Assembly: GCF_022664465.1 (NCBI RefSeq)
Contig: NZ_JAKREV010000001.1
Span: 744,001 to 808,000 of the forward strand
Direction: 5' to 3'
Origin: Sphingomonas hankookensis
GTDB taxonomy: Bacteria; Pseudomonadota; Alphaproteobacteria; Sphingomonadales; Sphingomonadaceae
Length of the DNA: 64,000 nt
Part shown: positions 25,178 through 33,651 of the stretch, in pieces
How the letters are laid out: each line of letters begins with the position of its first letter
How positions within the stretch are numbered: position 1 is the first letter of the stretch
Notes under the pieces: model-generated
Told to the model about the DNA's origin: nothing
Seen by the model: only the letters and a program-made list of their open reading frames with translations
Database searches by the model: none
Translations under genes and position numbers: made by a program

Positions 25178-25852
25178 TCAAAGTCCCTCGCAGCCCAAGC
25201 GGCGGAGCGCTTCGTCGACCCAGGCGCGCGGATTTTCGCCCCGCCGGATCTTTTCCATCTGCGCTGTCTCGGCCGCGTGCTTGGCGTGGGCCTTGTCGTA
25301 GACCGCTTCCGCGCCGTCGATGGGCACGCTGACCAGTCCGTCATCATCGCCCAGCACCAGGTCGCCGGGATGAATGACCATTCCGTCGATGGCGATCGGT
25401 ACGTTCACTTCGCCCGGACCGTCCTTGTACGGCCCGCGATGCGTGACGCCGGCGGCGAACACCGGGAAGCTGCTGGCGCGGATCGTGGCTGCGTCGCGGA
25501 TCGCGCCGTAGATGACGATCCCGGCAATGCCGCGGGTTTCGGCATAAGCGGTCATCAACTCCCCGATCAGCGCGTTGGTCAGGTCGCCGCTGGCATCGAC
25601 TACCACGACATCGCCGGGTTCGGCGATATCGATCGCCTTGTGAATCATCAGATTGTCGCCCGGGCGGGCCTTCACGGTGACGGCGGGACCGGCAAGTACG
25701 CCACCGCCGTGCATCGGACGCAGCGCGGCGCCGCCGCCGGTCATGCGTTGCATCGCATCGCTGACATTGGCGACGGGCAGTTCGGCGAAGCGCCGGACAA
25801 GAGCGGCATCGATGCGGCGGGTCAGAGGAAGGACGCGGAAACCAATGGCCAT
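25178..25852 (-). CDS. RraA-family aldolase/decarboxylase
   Basis: A 224-residue protein of the RraA fold. ANVSDAMQRMTGGG near residue 28, the phosphate/carboxylate loop GDLTNALIGELM near residue 95, and GIVIYGAIRDAATI near residue 110 with the Arg-Asp pair that binds substrate and metal are all present. Catabolic members are 4-hydroxy-4-methyl-2-oxoglutarate/4-carboxy-4-hydroxy-2-oxoadipate aldolases, which also decarboxylate oxaloacetate; RNase E inhibitor members are shorter. In this cluster, aldol cleavage or decarboxylation of an acid intermediate is more likely. It lies between the two receptor genes, transcribed with them. Confidence 0.9.
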   Translation of the reverse strand: MAIGFRVLPLTRRIDAALVRRFAELPVANVSDAMQRMTGGGAALRPMHGGGVLAGPAVTVKARPGDNLMIHKAIDIAEPGDVVVVDASGDLTNALIGELMTAYAETRGIAGIVIYGAIRDAATIRASSFPVFAAGVTHRGPYKDGPGEVNVPIAIDGMVIHPGDLVLGDDDGLVSVPIDGAEAVYDKAHAKHAAETAQMEKIRRGENPRAWVDEALRRLGCEGL

Positions 25853-25900
25853 GATATTCTCCTCACCGGCCGGGCAAGGATGCCCGACACGGCGTTAGGG

Positions 25901-28807
25901 TCAGAAATTGAAGCGGAAGCCGACGCGGAACAGGCGGCCGGTGGTGTCGTAGAGACCGGTATTCGTCGCCAGTGCGATGGTGCCGTCGCCGGGCGCGCGC
26001 GGCGGATCGGTGTCGAGCACGTTGCGGACGTTCAGGTAGAATTCGGCACCATCGATCCCGACATTCTTCAGGCTGTAGCCGAGTTGCATGTCCCAATAGG
26101 CCTGCGGCTTGATACTCTGCAGGTCGATTTGCGCCGGCCCGCGGGTCACGTCGTAGCGGCCGCCGCCGATGAAGCGGACCTGGTTGAAGAAGTTGAAATC
26201 GCCCTTGTAGAAATCGGCCTGCGCATTGAAGCGCCAGTGCGGATTGGCGCTGATCCCGACCTCGCCCGCGCGATCGATCGCGGGCGAACCTGGCGTCGTC
26301 GACGACAGCTTGCCGACATAGGACACGACCGTACGCAGGCTGAGCGTTGCGTCGGTATCCATCAGCGACGACAGCGGCACGCGGTAGCTCGCTTCGACAT
26401 CGATGCCGTTGGTTTCGAGTTCGGCAAGGTTGATCGGGAAGGCGGTCAGGTCGAGCAGGTTGCCGCCGGCATCGCGGCGCACCAGTCCGCAGGCGAGCTG
26501 ATTGCCCTGGAAACACTGGTCGACCGTCTGCTGCGGCGTCAGCGTGCCGATCGCGTCGCGGATCTTGATGTCGTAATAGTCGACCGACAGGTTGAAACCG
26601 GGGATGAAGGTCGGCTGCAGGACGGCCCCGAGCGTCAGCGTATCGGCCTTTTCCGGTTGCAGTTCGGCATTGCCGCCGGTGGTGACGAAGATGCCCGACA
26701 GGCGGATATTGTTCTTGAACGGATCGACGATCGTCGCCGATTGCGTACGGCCGCTGGTGAACAATTCGGACAGGTTGGGCGCGCGGATGTCGCGCGAGCG
26801 GGTGCCGCGCAGGCGCAGCGCGTCGAACGGCGTCCAGCTGAGACCCGCCTTCCACGTCGTGACGCCGCCGCTGGTGGAATAGTCGGTATAGCGGACCGCG
26901 CCGTTGAATTCGACCCGCTTGGCGAAGGGCAGGTCGCGCAGCAACGGAATGACCGTTTCGACATAACCTTCGCGGACGTCATATTCGCCGCTCCACGGTT
27001 GCGGATTGGCGAACAGGAATGCGCCCTGTCGCGACAGAGCATCGACCGCGAGCTCGGCTGTTTCCTTGCGATATTCGCCGCCGGTCGCGAACGAGATCGG
27101 GCCAGCCCAACCTTCGAACAGCGTGCCCGACAGGTTCAGCGCGGCAACGTCTTCGGTGAAGACCGAATCGGTCCGGCTGGTGCCGCGGGTGTAGGCGAGC
27201 GCGCCGGCGGAGGGTGCGCCGACGCCGAACGGATTGAACGCGACGCAGCCATTGCCCGGATCGGTCAGCGTCGAACGGCAGACGATCTGCCCGGTCGTCG
27301 GGCTGACCACCGCGTCCACCGCCCGTGTGAAATTCGCGGTGATCTCGTTGTTCAGGACGTCGGTCCGCTGGTTGGTGCGGCCATGCTGATAATAGCCGTT
27401 GAACTTCAGCCCGGCGACCTCGGCATTGAAGCCACCGACGAAACGCCGGGTGTCGGTGGTGACCGCGACGTCGGTCAGGCCACCCTCGGTCGACCAGCGC
27501 AGCATCGTCAATGTCGAGACGTTGGGATTGGCGGCGAGCAGGGTGCGGATGCCCTGCGGCAGGAACGCGTTGTCGCGCCGGATGGTGATCGGGTTCTGGA
27601 CCTGATGGCGGTTGACCGATGTCGAATAGCGCGTGTCGGTCCAGCCATAGGACGCTTCGCCGAAGATCGAGATCGTATCGGTCAGGTCATATTCGGCGCG
27701 GCCGAACGCCGACCAGCGTTCGAGCGGACGGTTGATTTCCTGGAACAGTTCGGTGTTGACGCCGTCACCGCCGATTTGCTGGGTCTGCGTCAGGTACGAG
27801 CCGAAACTGTAGGGCAAAACCGTGCCACCGGGACCGAATTGCAGGCCGCGGAACGCCGCGTTCTGTGCCGCGGTGCCGCCATTGCCTGTCAGCAACATGC
27901 CGCCATAGGTGCCGATGTTGCGGACGTCGTCGGTCAGTAACTGAGAGGGGCCACCGGCCGGACCGTTGATGAGGTTGGTGCCGCGTCGCGCCCAGTCGCG
28001 CTGCCCCTCCAGAATGCCGTCGTTCTGGTAATATTCGCCGCTGGCGATCAGATGCAGCCGGTCGCCCAACGTGCTGATACCGCCGCTCAGGATCGCGCGC
28101 TTCTCGGCGTTGTCGCCTTCGGTCGAAATGCCCGACGACACTTCGCCCTTCAGTCCCTCAAACTTGGTGTCGAGCACGAAGTTGACGACGCCGGCGACCG
28201 CGTCGGAGCCATAGGCCGCCGATGCGCCGCCGGTGACGATGTCGACACGCTGGATCAGGCCGGCGGGCAGCAGGTTGACGTCGACCGTGCCGAACTGGCT
28301 GGCGGCGACGAAACGGCGTCCGTCGAGCAGCGTCAGCGTGCGGACCGCGCCCAGGTTGCGCAGATTGAGGAAGGACTGGCCGCCGCCTTGGGTCCCGCTC
28401 GCGCGCTGCGGGCCGGAGGTCGCCGTCAGCGCGGGCAGGTTGCGCAGCGATTCGGCGATGGTCGACGGTGCGCTCTTGGCGAGCTGATCGGTGCTGATGA
28501 CGGTGACCGGCGTCGGCGTCGTGAACCCGCTGCGTCCGATGCGCGAACCCGTGACCACGATCTCGCCCGTTTCCTGGGGATTTGCGGTCGTATCGGGTGC
28601 CGCTTCGGCGGGCTGACCTTCCTGCGTCTGGACGGCCTCGGGCGCGGTCTCGGGGGGAGCGGCCGCATCACCGGGCTGCGGCGCGGCGGTTGCCGATGTG
28701 CTGGGTGTCGGGATTTGTGCGGAAGCTGGGAACGCCCACAGTCCAAGGGCGCTAACGCCGACCAGCAGCAAGTGGCGATAGTCGGCATGGGTGCAGCCGG
28801 ATTCCAT
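25901..28807 (-). CDS. TonB-dependent receptor (island copy 2)
   Basis: A 968-residue outer-membrane receptor. Signal peptide to about residue 30 (ending PASAQ), a Pro/Ala/Glu-rich linker, TonB-box-like GEIVVTGSRIGRSG near residue 82, plug with STIAESLRNLPALTA and RTLTLLDGRRFV, and a barrel ending RVGFRFNF. It is strongly similar to the 943-residue receptor throughout, including the FLNLRxLGA plug text and NELFSxGR-type extracellular segments. First gene of the leftward operon, opposite the dehydrogenase gene. The two copies probably arose by duplication and may bind related ligands. Confidence 0.92.
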   Translation of the reverse strand: MESGCTHADYRHLLLVGVSALGLWAFPASAQIPTPSTSATAAPQPGDAAAPPETAPEAVQTQEGQPAEAAPDTTANPQETGEIVVTGSRIGRSGFTTPTPVTVISTDQLAKSAPSTIAESLRNLPALTATSGPQRASGTQGGGQSFLNLRNLGAVRTLTLLDGRRFVAASQFGTVDVNLLPAGLIQRVDIVTGGASAAYGSDAVAGVVNFVLDTKFEGLKGEVSSGISTEGDNAEKRAILSGGISTLGDRLHLIASGEYYQNDGILEGQRDWARRGTNLINGPAGGPSQLLTDDVRNIGTYGGMLLTGNGGTAAQNAAFRGLQFGPGGTVLPYSFGSYLTQTQQIGGDGVNTELFQEINRPLERWSAFGRAEYDLTDTISIFGEASYGWTDTRYSTSVNRHQVQNPITIRRDNAFLPQGIRTLLAANPNVSTLTMLRWSTEGGLTDVAVTTDTRRFVGGFNAEVAGLKFNGYYQHGRTNQRTDVLNNEITANFTRAVDAVVSPTTGQIVCRSTLTDPGNGCVAFNPFGVGAPSAGALAYTRGTSRTDSVFTEDVAALNLSGTLFEGWAGPISFATGGEYRKETAELAVDALSRQGAFLFANPQPWSGEYDVREGYVETVIPLLRDLPFAKRVEFNGAVRYTDYSTSGGVTTWKAGLSWTPFDALRLRGTRSRDIRAPNLSELFTSGRTQSATIVDPFKNNIRLSGIFVTTGGNAELQPEKADTLTLGAVLQPTFIPGFNLSVDYYDIKIRDAIGTLTPQQTVDQCFQGNQLACGLVRRDAGGNLLDLTAFPINLAELETNGIDVEASYRVPLSSLMDTDATLSLRTVVSYVGKLSSTTPGSPAIDRAGEVGISANPHWRFNAQADFYKGDFNFFNQVRFIGGGRYDVTRGPAQIDLQSIKPQAYWDMQLGYSLKNVGIDGAEFYLNVRNVLDTDPPRAPGDGTIALATNTGLYDTTGRLFRVGFRFNF

Positions 28808-28869
28808 AATCCCTCTCCTGTAACTGTTGCGAGTTTGCCTCGTCGGCTGCCAGTTCTACGGCCATTTCA

Positions 28870-28912
28870 GAAAAACGCAATGCCGTTGCAAAATGGCGTT
28901 GCGTCATTTTTC
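28870..28912. promoter_or_regulatory. Imperfect palindrome in the divergent promoter
   Basis: gaaaaacgcaatgcc on the left mirrors ggcgttgcgtcatttttc on the right around a gttgcaaaat centre. It lies between the leftward receptor operon and the rightward dehydrogenase operon, so one bound regulator could control both. The inner atggcg also occurs in the palindrome before the IclR gene, which makes that regulator a plausible binder. This is inference from sequence symmetry. Confidence 0.45.
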
Positions 28913-28971
28913 ATCGCGAGTATGGTTCTGCGCAAGATGCGGTGCCGCCGCACAGGGAGAGGCTTGGAACC

Positions 28972-29964
28972 ATGGGGCAAAGCGCCACCAACACGGTATT
29001 GATCGCAGGGCCGTTGCTCAGCGACGCAGCGATGGCGGTGGCAGAAGCGCGCCAACTGCGACTCGTTCCGCTCAAGCCCTACGCTACCCCGGACGAGATG
29101 ATCGAGGCGGCCAATGCCGTAGCCGCAAAGGCGATCGTAGTGCGCATGGGCCGCGTCACGGACGACGTCATTCGGGGGATTTCCACGCTGCGCATCGTTG
29201 CCAAGCACGGGGTCGGGGTCGACGGAATCGACCTCACCGCCGCCGCCGATCGCGGCATTCCGGTTGTCGTCGCCGGTGGCGCGAACGCGCAGTCGGTCGC
29301 TGAGCAGACGCTCGCGCTGCTGCTGTCGGTCGCGCGGTCCACCGCGTGGCTCGACCGGCGGATGAGGGCGGGTGAATGGGACAAGCCAACCTATGCCGGC
29401 ATGGAAATCACCGGCAAGCAGGTCGGCCTGATCGGGCTGGGTGCGATCGGCCGGGCGTTCCTCGACCTGCTCGCACCGTTCCGCGTCGGCGTACGCATTT
29501 ACGACCCGTATCTTTCCGATACGCAGTTGCCGCCGGGATCGATTCGCTGCGACAGCGTCGACGCGCTGCTGCGTGACAGCGACATCGTCAGCCTGCATTG
29601 CCCGCTGACGCCCGACAATCGCGGCTTCATCGACGCGGGGGCGCTGGCATCGATGCGGCCGGGCGCGATCCTGCTCAATACCGCACGCGGCGAATTGATC
29701 GACGAACCGGCGCTGGTCGATGCGCTACGCAGCGGCACGATCGCCGGGGCGGGCCTCGACACCTTCACAAGCGAGCCGCCCGCCGCCGACAGTCCGCTGT
29801 GGAGCCTCGACACCCTGGTCGCCAGCCCGCATGTGGGCGCCAATACGCGCGAGGCGCGGATCCGCGTCGGAATCAGCGTCGTCGAACAGATCGCGGATTA
29901 CCTCGCGACGGGCACGCTCGTTACCCGCAACCTCGTCAACGCCTTGCCGGCAACCGCCGCCTAA
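28972..29964 (+). CDS. D-isomer-specific 2-hydroxyacid dehydrogenase
   Basis: A 330-residue NAD-dependent dehydrogenase of the D-2-hydroxyacid family (phosphoglycerate-dehydrogenase-like). The nucleotide motif GLIGLGAIGRAFLDLL is near residue 150. The catalytic Arg lies in LNTARGELIDE near residue 234, the Glu in TFTSEPPA near 263, and the His in ASPHVGANT near 281. Such enzymes interconvert 2-hydroxy and 2-oxo acids. There is no ACT domain, so it is not a full SerA. The start at 28972 has a good agggaga ribosome site. First gene of the rightward operon with MFS and hydrolase genes. Confidence 0.93.
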   Translation: MGQSATNTVLIAGPLLSDAAMAVAEARQLRLVPLKPYATPDEMIEAANAVAAKAIVVRMGRVTDDVIRGISTLRIVAKHGVGVDGIDLTAAADRGIPVVVAGGANAQSVAEQTLALLLSVARSTAWLDRRMRAGEWDKPTYAGMEITGKQVGLIGLGAIGRAFLDLLAPFRVGVRIYDPYLSDTQLPPGSIRCDSVDALLRDSDIVSLHCPLTPDNRGFIDAGALASMRPGAILLNTARGELIDEPALVDALRSGTIAGAGLDTFTSEPPAADSPLWSLDTLVASPHVGANTREARIRVGISVVEQIADYLATGTLVTRNLVNALPATAA

Positions 29965-30022
29965 TAATTCCCCGGTGAATGTCGTCCACAAGAGACGACG
30001 GCGCCGTCACACGGAGAGTGAG

Positions 30023-31333
30023 ATGACCGGACCCGATCCGATCGAAGCCCGGACGATGCGCAAGGTGACGTGGCGCCTGCTGCCGTTCCTGATGCTCTGC
30101 TACCTGCTGGCCTTTATCGACCGTGCCAATATCGGCATGGCATCGTTGCAGATGAACGAGGATCTGGGCCTGAGCAGCCGGGTGTTCGGCTTCGGCGCCA
30201 GCCTGTTCTTTGTCGCGTACTTCCTGATGGAGGTGCCGAGCAACCTGATGCTGCAGAAGGTCGGCGCGCGCATCTGGATCGCCCGGATCATGATCAGCTG
30301 GGGCGCGGTGTCGGCGGCAATGGCGTTCGTTTGGGACGCGTCGTCCTTCTACGTGATGCGCTTCCTTTTGGGCGCGGCGGAGGCCGGGTTCTTTCCCGGC
30401 GTCGTCCTGTACCTGACCTACTGGATGCCCGCCCGCTATCGCGGCAGGGCGCTCGCGCTGTTCGCGGTCGCCATCCCGCTGTCCAGCTTCATCGGTTCAC
30501 CGCTGGGTGGACTGCTGCTGTCGATGGACGGCGTCGGGGGGCTGCGTGGGTGGCAGTGGCTGTTCATCTGCGAAGGGGTACCGACGGTGCTGTGCGGCAT
30601 CGCCTGCTTAGCGGTGCTCACCAACCGCCCGGCCGAGGCGCGCTGGCTCGATGCCGAGGAAAAGGCGTGGCTGTCGGCTGAGATCGCGCCAAAGGCCGGT
30701 GATCGTTCGATGGTCGATGGTTCGCCTTGGCGGCTGCTGACCACGCCGGCCTTCTGGGCGATGGTGCTGGCGTGCTGCGGCGCGTCGGCGGCGGGCAGCG
30801 TGCTGGGCGTCTGGCAGCCGCAGCTCATCAAATCCTATGGCCTCAGCGATTTCCAGACCGGCCTCGTCAATTCGATCCCCTATGGTATCGCGGTCGTGGC
30901 AATGGTGTTCTGGGGCCGGCATTCCGACAAGACCGGCGAGCGCCGCTGGCACACCGCGCTGCCGTTGCTGCTGATCGCGGCCGGGGTGCTCGGCACGTTT
31001 CTGCTGACCGGTCTGGCGCCGACCGTGCTGCTGCTGACCTTCGTGCTGACCGGAGCCTACTGTTTCAAGGGGCCGTTCTGGAGCATGGCGTCAAGCTGGC
31101 TGTCGGCGGGAACCGCGGCGGCGGGAACCGCGGCGGCGGGGATCGCGGCGATCAACGCAACGTCAAACCTGATCGGCGGCGGGCTGATGGTCAATGTCTA
31201 TGGCTATATCCACGAAGCAACGGGCAGCCATGTGCTGGCGCTGTTGCCGCTGGCCTTGCTGACGATCGGCAGCGCGACGTCGGTGCTGATCGTCGGCAGG
31301 CGCGCGGCGCACAAGCCACTGGTCGCGGCATGA
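30023..31333 (+). CDS. MFS transporter, anion:cation symporter type
   Basis: A 436-residue inner-membrane carrier with 12 predicted helices. The opening RLLPFLMLCYLLAFIDRANI and the loop-2 region after GASLFFVAYFLMEVPSNLML, with the WGxVSAAMAFV helix, are hallmarks of the ACS family, which imports organic acids (tartrate, phthalate, glucarate, hydroxyphenylacetate and others) with protons. A short direct repeat, gcgggaaccgcggcg, encodes a repeated GTAA in one helix near residue 360. Located between the dehydrogenase and hydrolase genes, it most likely brings the cluster's acid product across the inner membrane. Confidence 0.93.
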   Translation: MTGPDPIEARTMRKVTWRLLPFLMLCYLLAFIDRANIGMASLQMNEDLGLSSRVFGFGASLFFVAYFLMEVPSNLMLQKVGARIWIARIMISWGAVSAAMAFVWDASSFYVMRFLLGAAEAGFFPGVVLYLTYWMPARYRGRALALFAVAIPLSSFIGSPLGGLLLSMDGVGGLRGWQWLFICEGVPTVLCGIACLAVLTNRPAEARWLDAEEKAWLSAEIAPKAGDRSMVDGSPWRLLTTPAFWAMVLACCGASAAGSVLGVWQPQLIKSYGLSDFQTGLVNSIPYGIAVVAMVFWGRHSDKTGERRWHTALPLLLIAAGVLGTFLLTGLAPTVLLLTFVLTGAYCFKGPFWSMASSWLSAGTAAAGTAAAGIAAINATSNLIGGGLMVNVYGYIHEATGSHVLALLPLALLTIGSATSVLIVGRRAAHKPLVAA

Positions 31334-31353
31334 TTACCGGAAAGGATGAGACG

Positions 31354-32388
31354 ATGCGCTTGCCAATGATCCTCCTGCTGGCCGGTGTCGCGCTGGCCCC
31401 TGCCGTCGCACAGGAAAAGGCGTCGTCGCCCAATGGCGGCCGTCCCGAAATCCGCAGCGTCGAGGAAATGCGACGGGTCGGTGGCTATACCGCCCCCGGC
31501 GCGCGCGCCTACGCCGATCTGGCTGCCGAAGCCGGCGGGAAAGACTGGCCGGTAACGCTCTACTACCGTTGTCAGGCGGTGCGCGAACGCCGTCCGCTGA
31601 AAGCACCTGCGCCCAAACCAATGCAGGTGTTCGATCGAGTGTATTCGATCGGGACGGCGGAGAACAACATCTGGGCGATCGATACCGATGCGGGTATCAT
31701 CCTGCTCGACGCCCTTTCGACCGAAGCGGATGCCCGCGACGTGATCGTCGCCAATCTGCGGGCGTTAAAGCTTGATCCGCAACGCATCCGCATCATCGTC
31801 ATCACCCATAACCATTTCGACCATTTCGGCGGCGCTGCCTATCTGAAGCAACTGTCGGGCGCGCGGATCGGGATGAGCCGTGCCGACTGGACCGCGACGC
31901 CGACCCGCGGCACGCTGCCCGTCAAGGGGCCGGACGATTTCTACATCGAGGACGGGCAGGAGATCGCGTTGGGCGGCCGTACGCTGACCGCGCTGCTGAC
32001 GCCGGGACATACGCCGGGCACCGTCTCGCTGCTGTTCCCGGTCACCGAACGTGGTGCGCCGCACATGGCGTCGCTGTTCGGCGGGCAGGGTTCGCCGCGC
32101 GACGTCGCCTCGCTGATGCAGTTTCGCCACGCGCTGAACCACTTCGCCGATTATACCGACCGGATGCAGGCCGATGTCGTGCTGTCCAATCATACGGTCG
32201 GCGACGATGGCCTGACCCGCATCGCTGCGCTGGCGCGGCGTGGGCCGAACGATCCCAATCCGTACATCGTCGGCCGTGAAGGCGTGGTGCGATACGACGC
32301 CGAATGGCGCAACTGTCTTAGTGCCGACATCGACGAGGCGCTTGCAAAGGAAAAGCGTGGCAATCCGATGCCGGCGTCGGTGCGGTGA
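31354..32388 (+). CDS. Exported metallo-beta-lactamase-fold hydrolase
   Basis: A 344-residue metallo-hydrolase. Signal peptide at residues about 1-19 (LLLAGVALAPAVAQ). The zinc motif THNHFDHFGGAAYL near residue 153 is H-x-H-x-D-H. Further ligands are His in LLTPGHTPGTVSL near 215 and in LSNHTVGDDG near 277. The arrangement and signal resemble subclass B3-like exported enzymes, but many of these are lactonases or esterases rather than antibiotic hydrolases. I start at 31354, which has an aaaggatgag ribosome site and begins the signal peptide, although an ATG at 31330 overlaps the transporter stop. The context points to a role in catabolism. Confidence 0.9.
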   Translation: MRLPMILLLAGVALAPAVAQEKASSPNGGRPEIRSVEEMRRVGGYTAPGARAYADLAAEAGGKDWPVTLYYRCQAVRERRPLKAPAPKPMQVFDRVYSIGTAENNIWAIDTDAGIILLDALSTEADARDVIVANLRALKLDPQRIRIIVITHNHFDHFGGAAYLKQLSGARIGMSRADWTATPTRGTLPVKGPDDFYIEDGQEIALGGRTLTALLTPGHTPGTVSLLFPVTERGAPHMASLFGGQGSPRDVASLMQFRHALNHFADYTDRMQADVVLSNHTVGDDGLTRIAALARRGPNDPNPYIVGREGVVRYDAEWRNCLSADIDEALAKEKRGNPMPASVR

Positions 32389-32618
32389 TGGCGATGGTTC
32401 CGCTTCCGCCGGAGATCGTGCGGTACATGCGCGCGCAGTGTCCGGGACGAACCGACGAGGCGCTGCAACCCCGCTTCGGCATCAGTTACAACACTTGGCG
32501 GCGCATCGAGCAAGGGGCGGCAGTCCGCGCATCCGTAGCGGAAAGGCTGATCCGCCGCATCTCCTGTGAGATTGGGCAGGATTGTTCCCATGATGAACGA
32601 CCGTCCGCTTTCGGATAG
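32388..32618 (+). CDS. Small HTH-like protein
   Basis: A protein of about 76 residues whose central segment FGISYNTWRRIEQG followed by VAERLIRRI looks like a compact helix-turn-helix. The first ATG overlaps the stop of the hydrolase gene, and three start codons (32385 GTG, 32388 ATG, 32394 ATG) are possible. Translation is probably coupled. It may be a regulator of the operon or an accessory protein. No named family recognised. Confidence 0.5.
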   Translation: MAMVPLPPEIVRYMRAQCPGRTDEALQPRFGISYNTWRRIEQGAAVRASVAERLIRRISCEIGQDCSHDERPSAFG

Positions 32619-32689
32619 TTGATGTTGCCGGCGGATGACCGCAACTGGTTCGTTGCGGACATAAATACTGGATATTGCTTGCAACAACG

Positions 32690-32876
32690 CTAACCCTTCG
32701 CTTGATCGACAACGATCTTGCGCAACACCTCTTCCCATAACCTCATCGCAACCTTTCTCTCCTCAAACCAGTCATGCCTTTGATATACTCCCGCTACACC
32801 CCCTTTCGCTGTACCAAAATGGTTTAACAGGCCCTCAATCACTTCCCAACGAATGTCTAGTTTTTGAAGGTTGGTA
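32690..32876 (-). pseudogene. C-terminal remnant of a tyrosine (P4-type) integrase
   Basis: On the minus strand these bases translate to about 60 residues ending at TAG (32690-32692). The text LDIRWEVIEGLLNHFG, then GGVAGVYQRHDW and RKVAMRLWEE, is the C-terminal catalytic end of tyrosine integrases: the L-N-H box and the nucleophile Tyr in GVYQRH. The upstream part of the gene is missing. The IS5 element starts exactly at 32877, and only about 125 bases separate its far side from attR. The catalytic Arg and the N-terminal domains are gone, so the enzyme is dead. It explains how the island once integrated at tRNA-Pro. Confidence 0.85.
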
Positions 32877-32899
32877 GGGTCAGGACTCGTTGATTACAG

Positions 32900-33283
32900 C
32901 TAGAAGATGATGGTGGCTGCGAGGGCGATGGCGGAGAAGAAGGCGGTGGGGCAGCGGTCGTAGCGGGTGGCGATGCGGCGCCAGTCCTTCAGACGGCCGA
33001 ACATGATCTCGATGCGACTGCGACGTCGGTAGCGGCGCTTGTCGTATTTGACCGGCTCGTTGCGCGATCTGCGACCGGGGATGCAGGGCTGAATGCCCTT
33101 GGCTTCCAGGGCATCTCTGAACCAGTCGGCATCATAGCCGCGGTCGCCGAGCAGCCACTGTGCCTTTGGCATGTCATCGAGCAGGGCTGCTGCGCCGGTG
33201 TAGTCGCTGACCTGGCCGGCGGTCATGAAGAAGCTCAAGGGGCGCCCGTTCGCATCGGCGACGGCATGGAGCTTGGTGTTCAT
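32900..33283 (-). CDS. IS5-family transposase, C-terminal part (OrfB)
   Basis: The 127-residue second frame of the transposase. It holds the rest of the catalytic DDE core: LLGDRGYDADWFRDAL (second Asp near residue 50) and RRYRRRSRIEIMFGRLKDWR (the Glu in R-x3-E-x6-K context near 93). Its ATG is internal. The true product is probably made by a -1 slip from OrfA, since the frame is open back through the text GRLIGRTKGG to the slippery site near 33325. Complete by family standards. Confidence 0.88.
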   Translation of the reverse strand: MNTKLHAVADANGRPLSFFMTAGQVSDYTGAAALLDDMPKAQWLLGDRGYDADWFRDALEAKGIQPCIPGRRSRNEPVKYDKRRYRRRSRIEIMFGRLKDWRRIATRYDRCPTAFFSAIALAATIIF

Positions 33284-33303
33284 GCCGCCCTTGGTGCGGC
33301 CGA

Positions 33304-33651
33304 TCAGGCGGCCGAGATCCCCTTTTTAACCCGCAGGCTCGATGCCGTGCGGTGCGCCTTCAGGTAGGTCGCGTCGATCATGACCGTCTGCGGCTCGGCG
33401 CCAGCTGCAGCCAGACCTTCCATCATTCGCGCGAACACACCGGCCTCGCCCCAGCGCTTCCACCGGTTGTAGAGCGTCTTGTGCGGGCCGTACTCGCTGG
33501 GTGCATCTCGCCAGCGCAGCCCATTGCGGTTGACGAACACGATGCCACTCAGCACCCGCCGATCGTCCACCCTCGGCTTGCCGTGGCTCTTTGGAAAGAA
33601 CGGCCGCAGCCGCTCAATCTGCTCATCCGTCAGCCAAAACAGGTCGCTCAT
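33304..33651 (-). CDS. IS5-family transposase, N-terminal part (OrfA)
   Basis: The 115-residue first frame, with the IS5 helix-turn-helix/DUF4096 region (WLTDEQIERLRPFFP, VDDRRVLSGIVFV, GLRWRDAPSEYGPHKTLYNR) and the first catalytic Asp in VMIDATYLKAHRT near residue 93. It ends KKGISAA at a stop. The run aaaaagggg on the coding strand just before the end is a plausible -1 slippery site that joins OrfA to OrfB. The arrangement is that of an intact, programmed-frameshift element rather than a mutation. Confidence 0.88.
   Translation of the reverse strand: MSDLFWLTDEQIERLRPFFPKSHGKPRVDDRRVLSGIVFVNRNGLRWRDAPSEYGPHKTLYNRWKRWGEAGVFARMMEGLAAAGAEPQTVMIDATYLKAHRTASSLRVKKGISAA

Noticed and set aside
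25088-27940. A 950-codon open frame on the plus strand opposite the second island TonB receptor, and similar long frames opposite secD (15097-17211), folP and bkd
   Set aside because: They are antisense shadows of GC-rich genes: Arg/Asp/Ala-rich text, no domains, and the opposite strand holds a recognised protein in each case.
31354-32388. An antibiotic resistance beta-lactamase
   Set aside because: The fold and signal are compatible, but its place in a catabolic operon and the many non-lactamase members make resistance unsupported.
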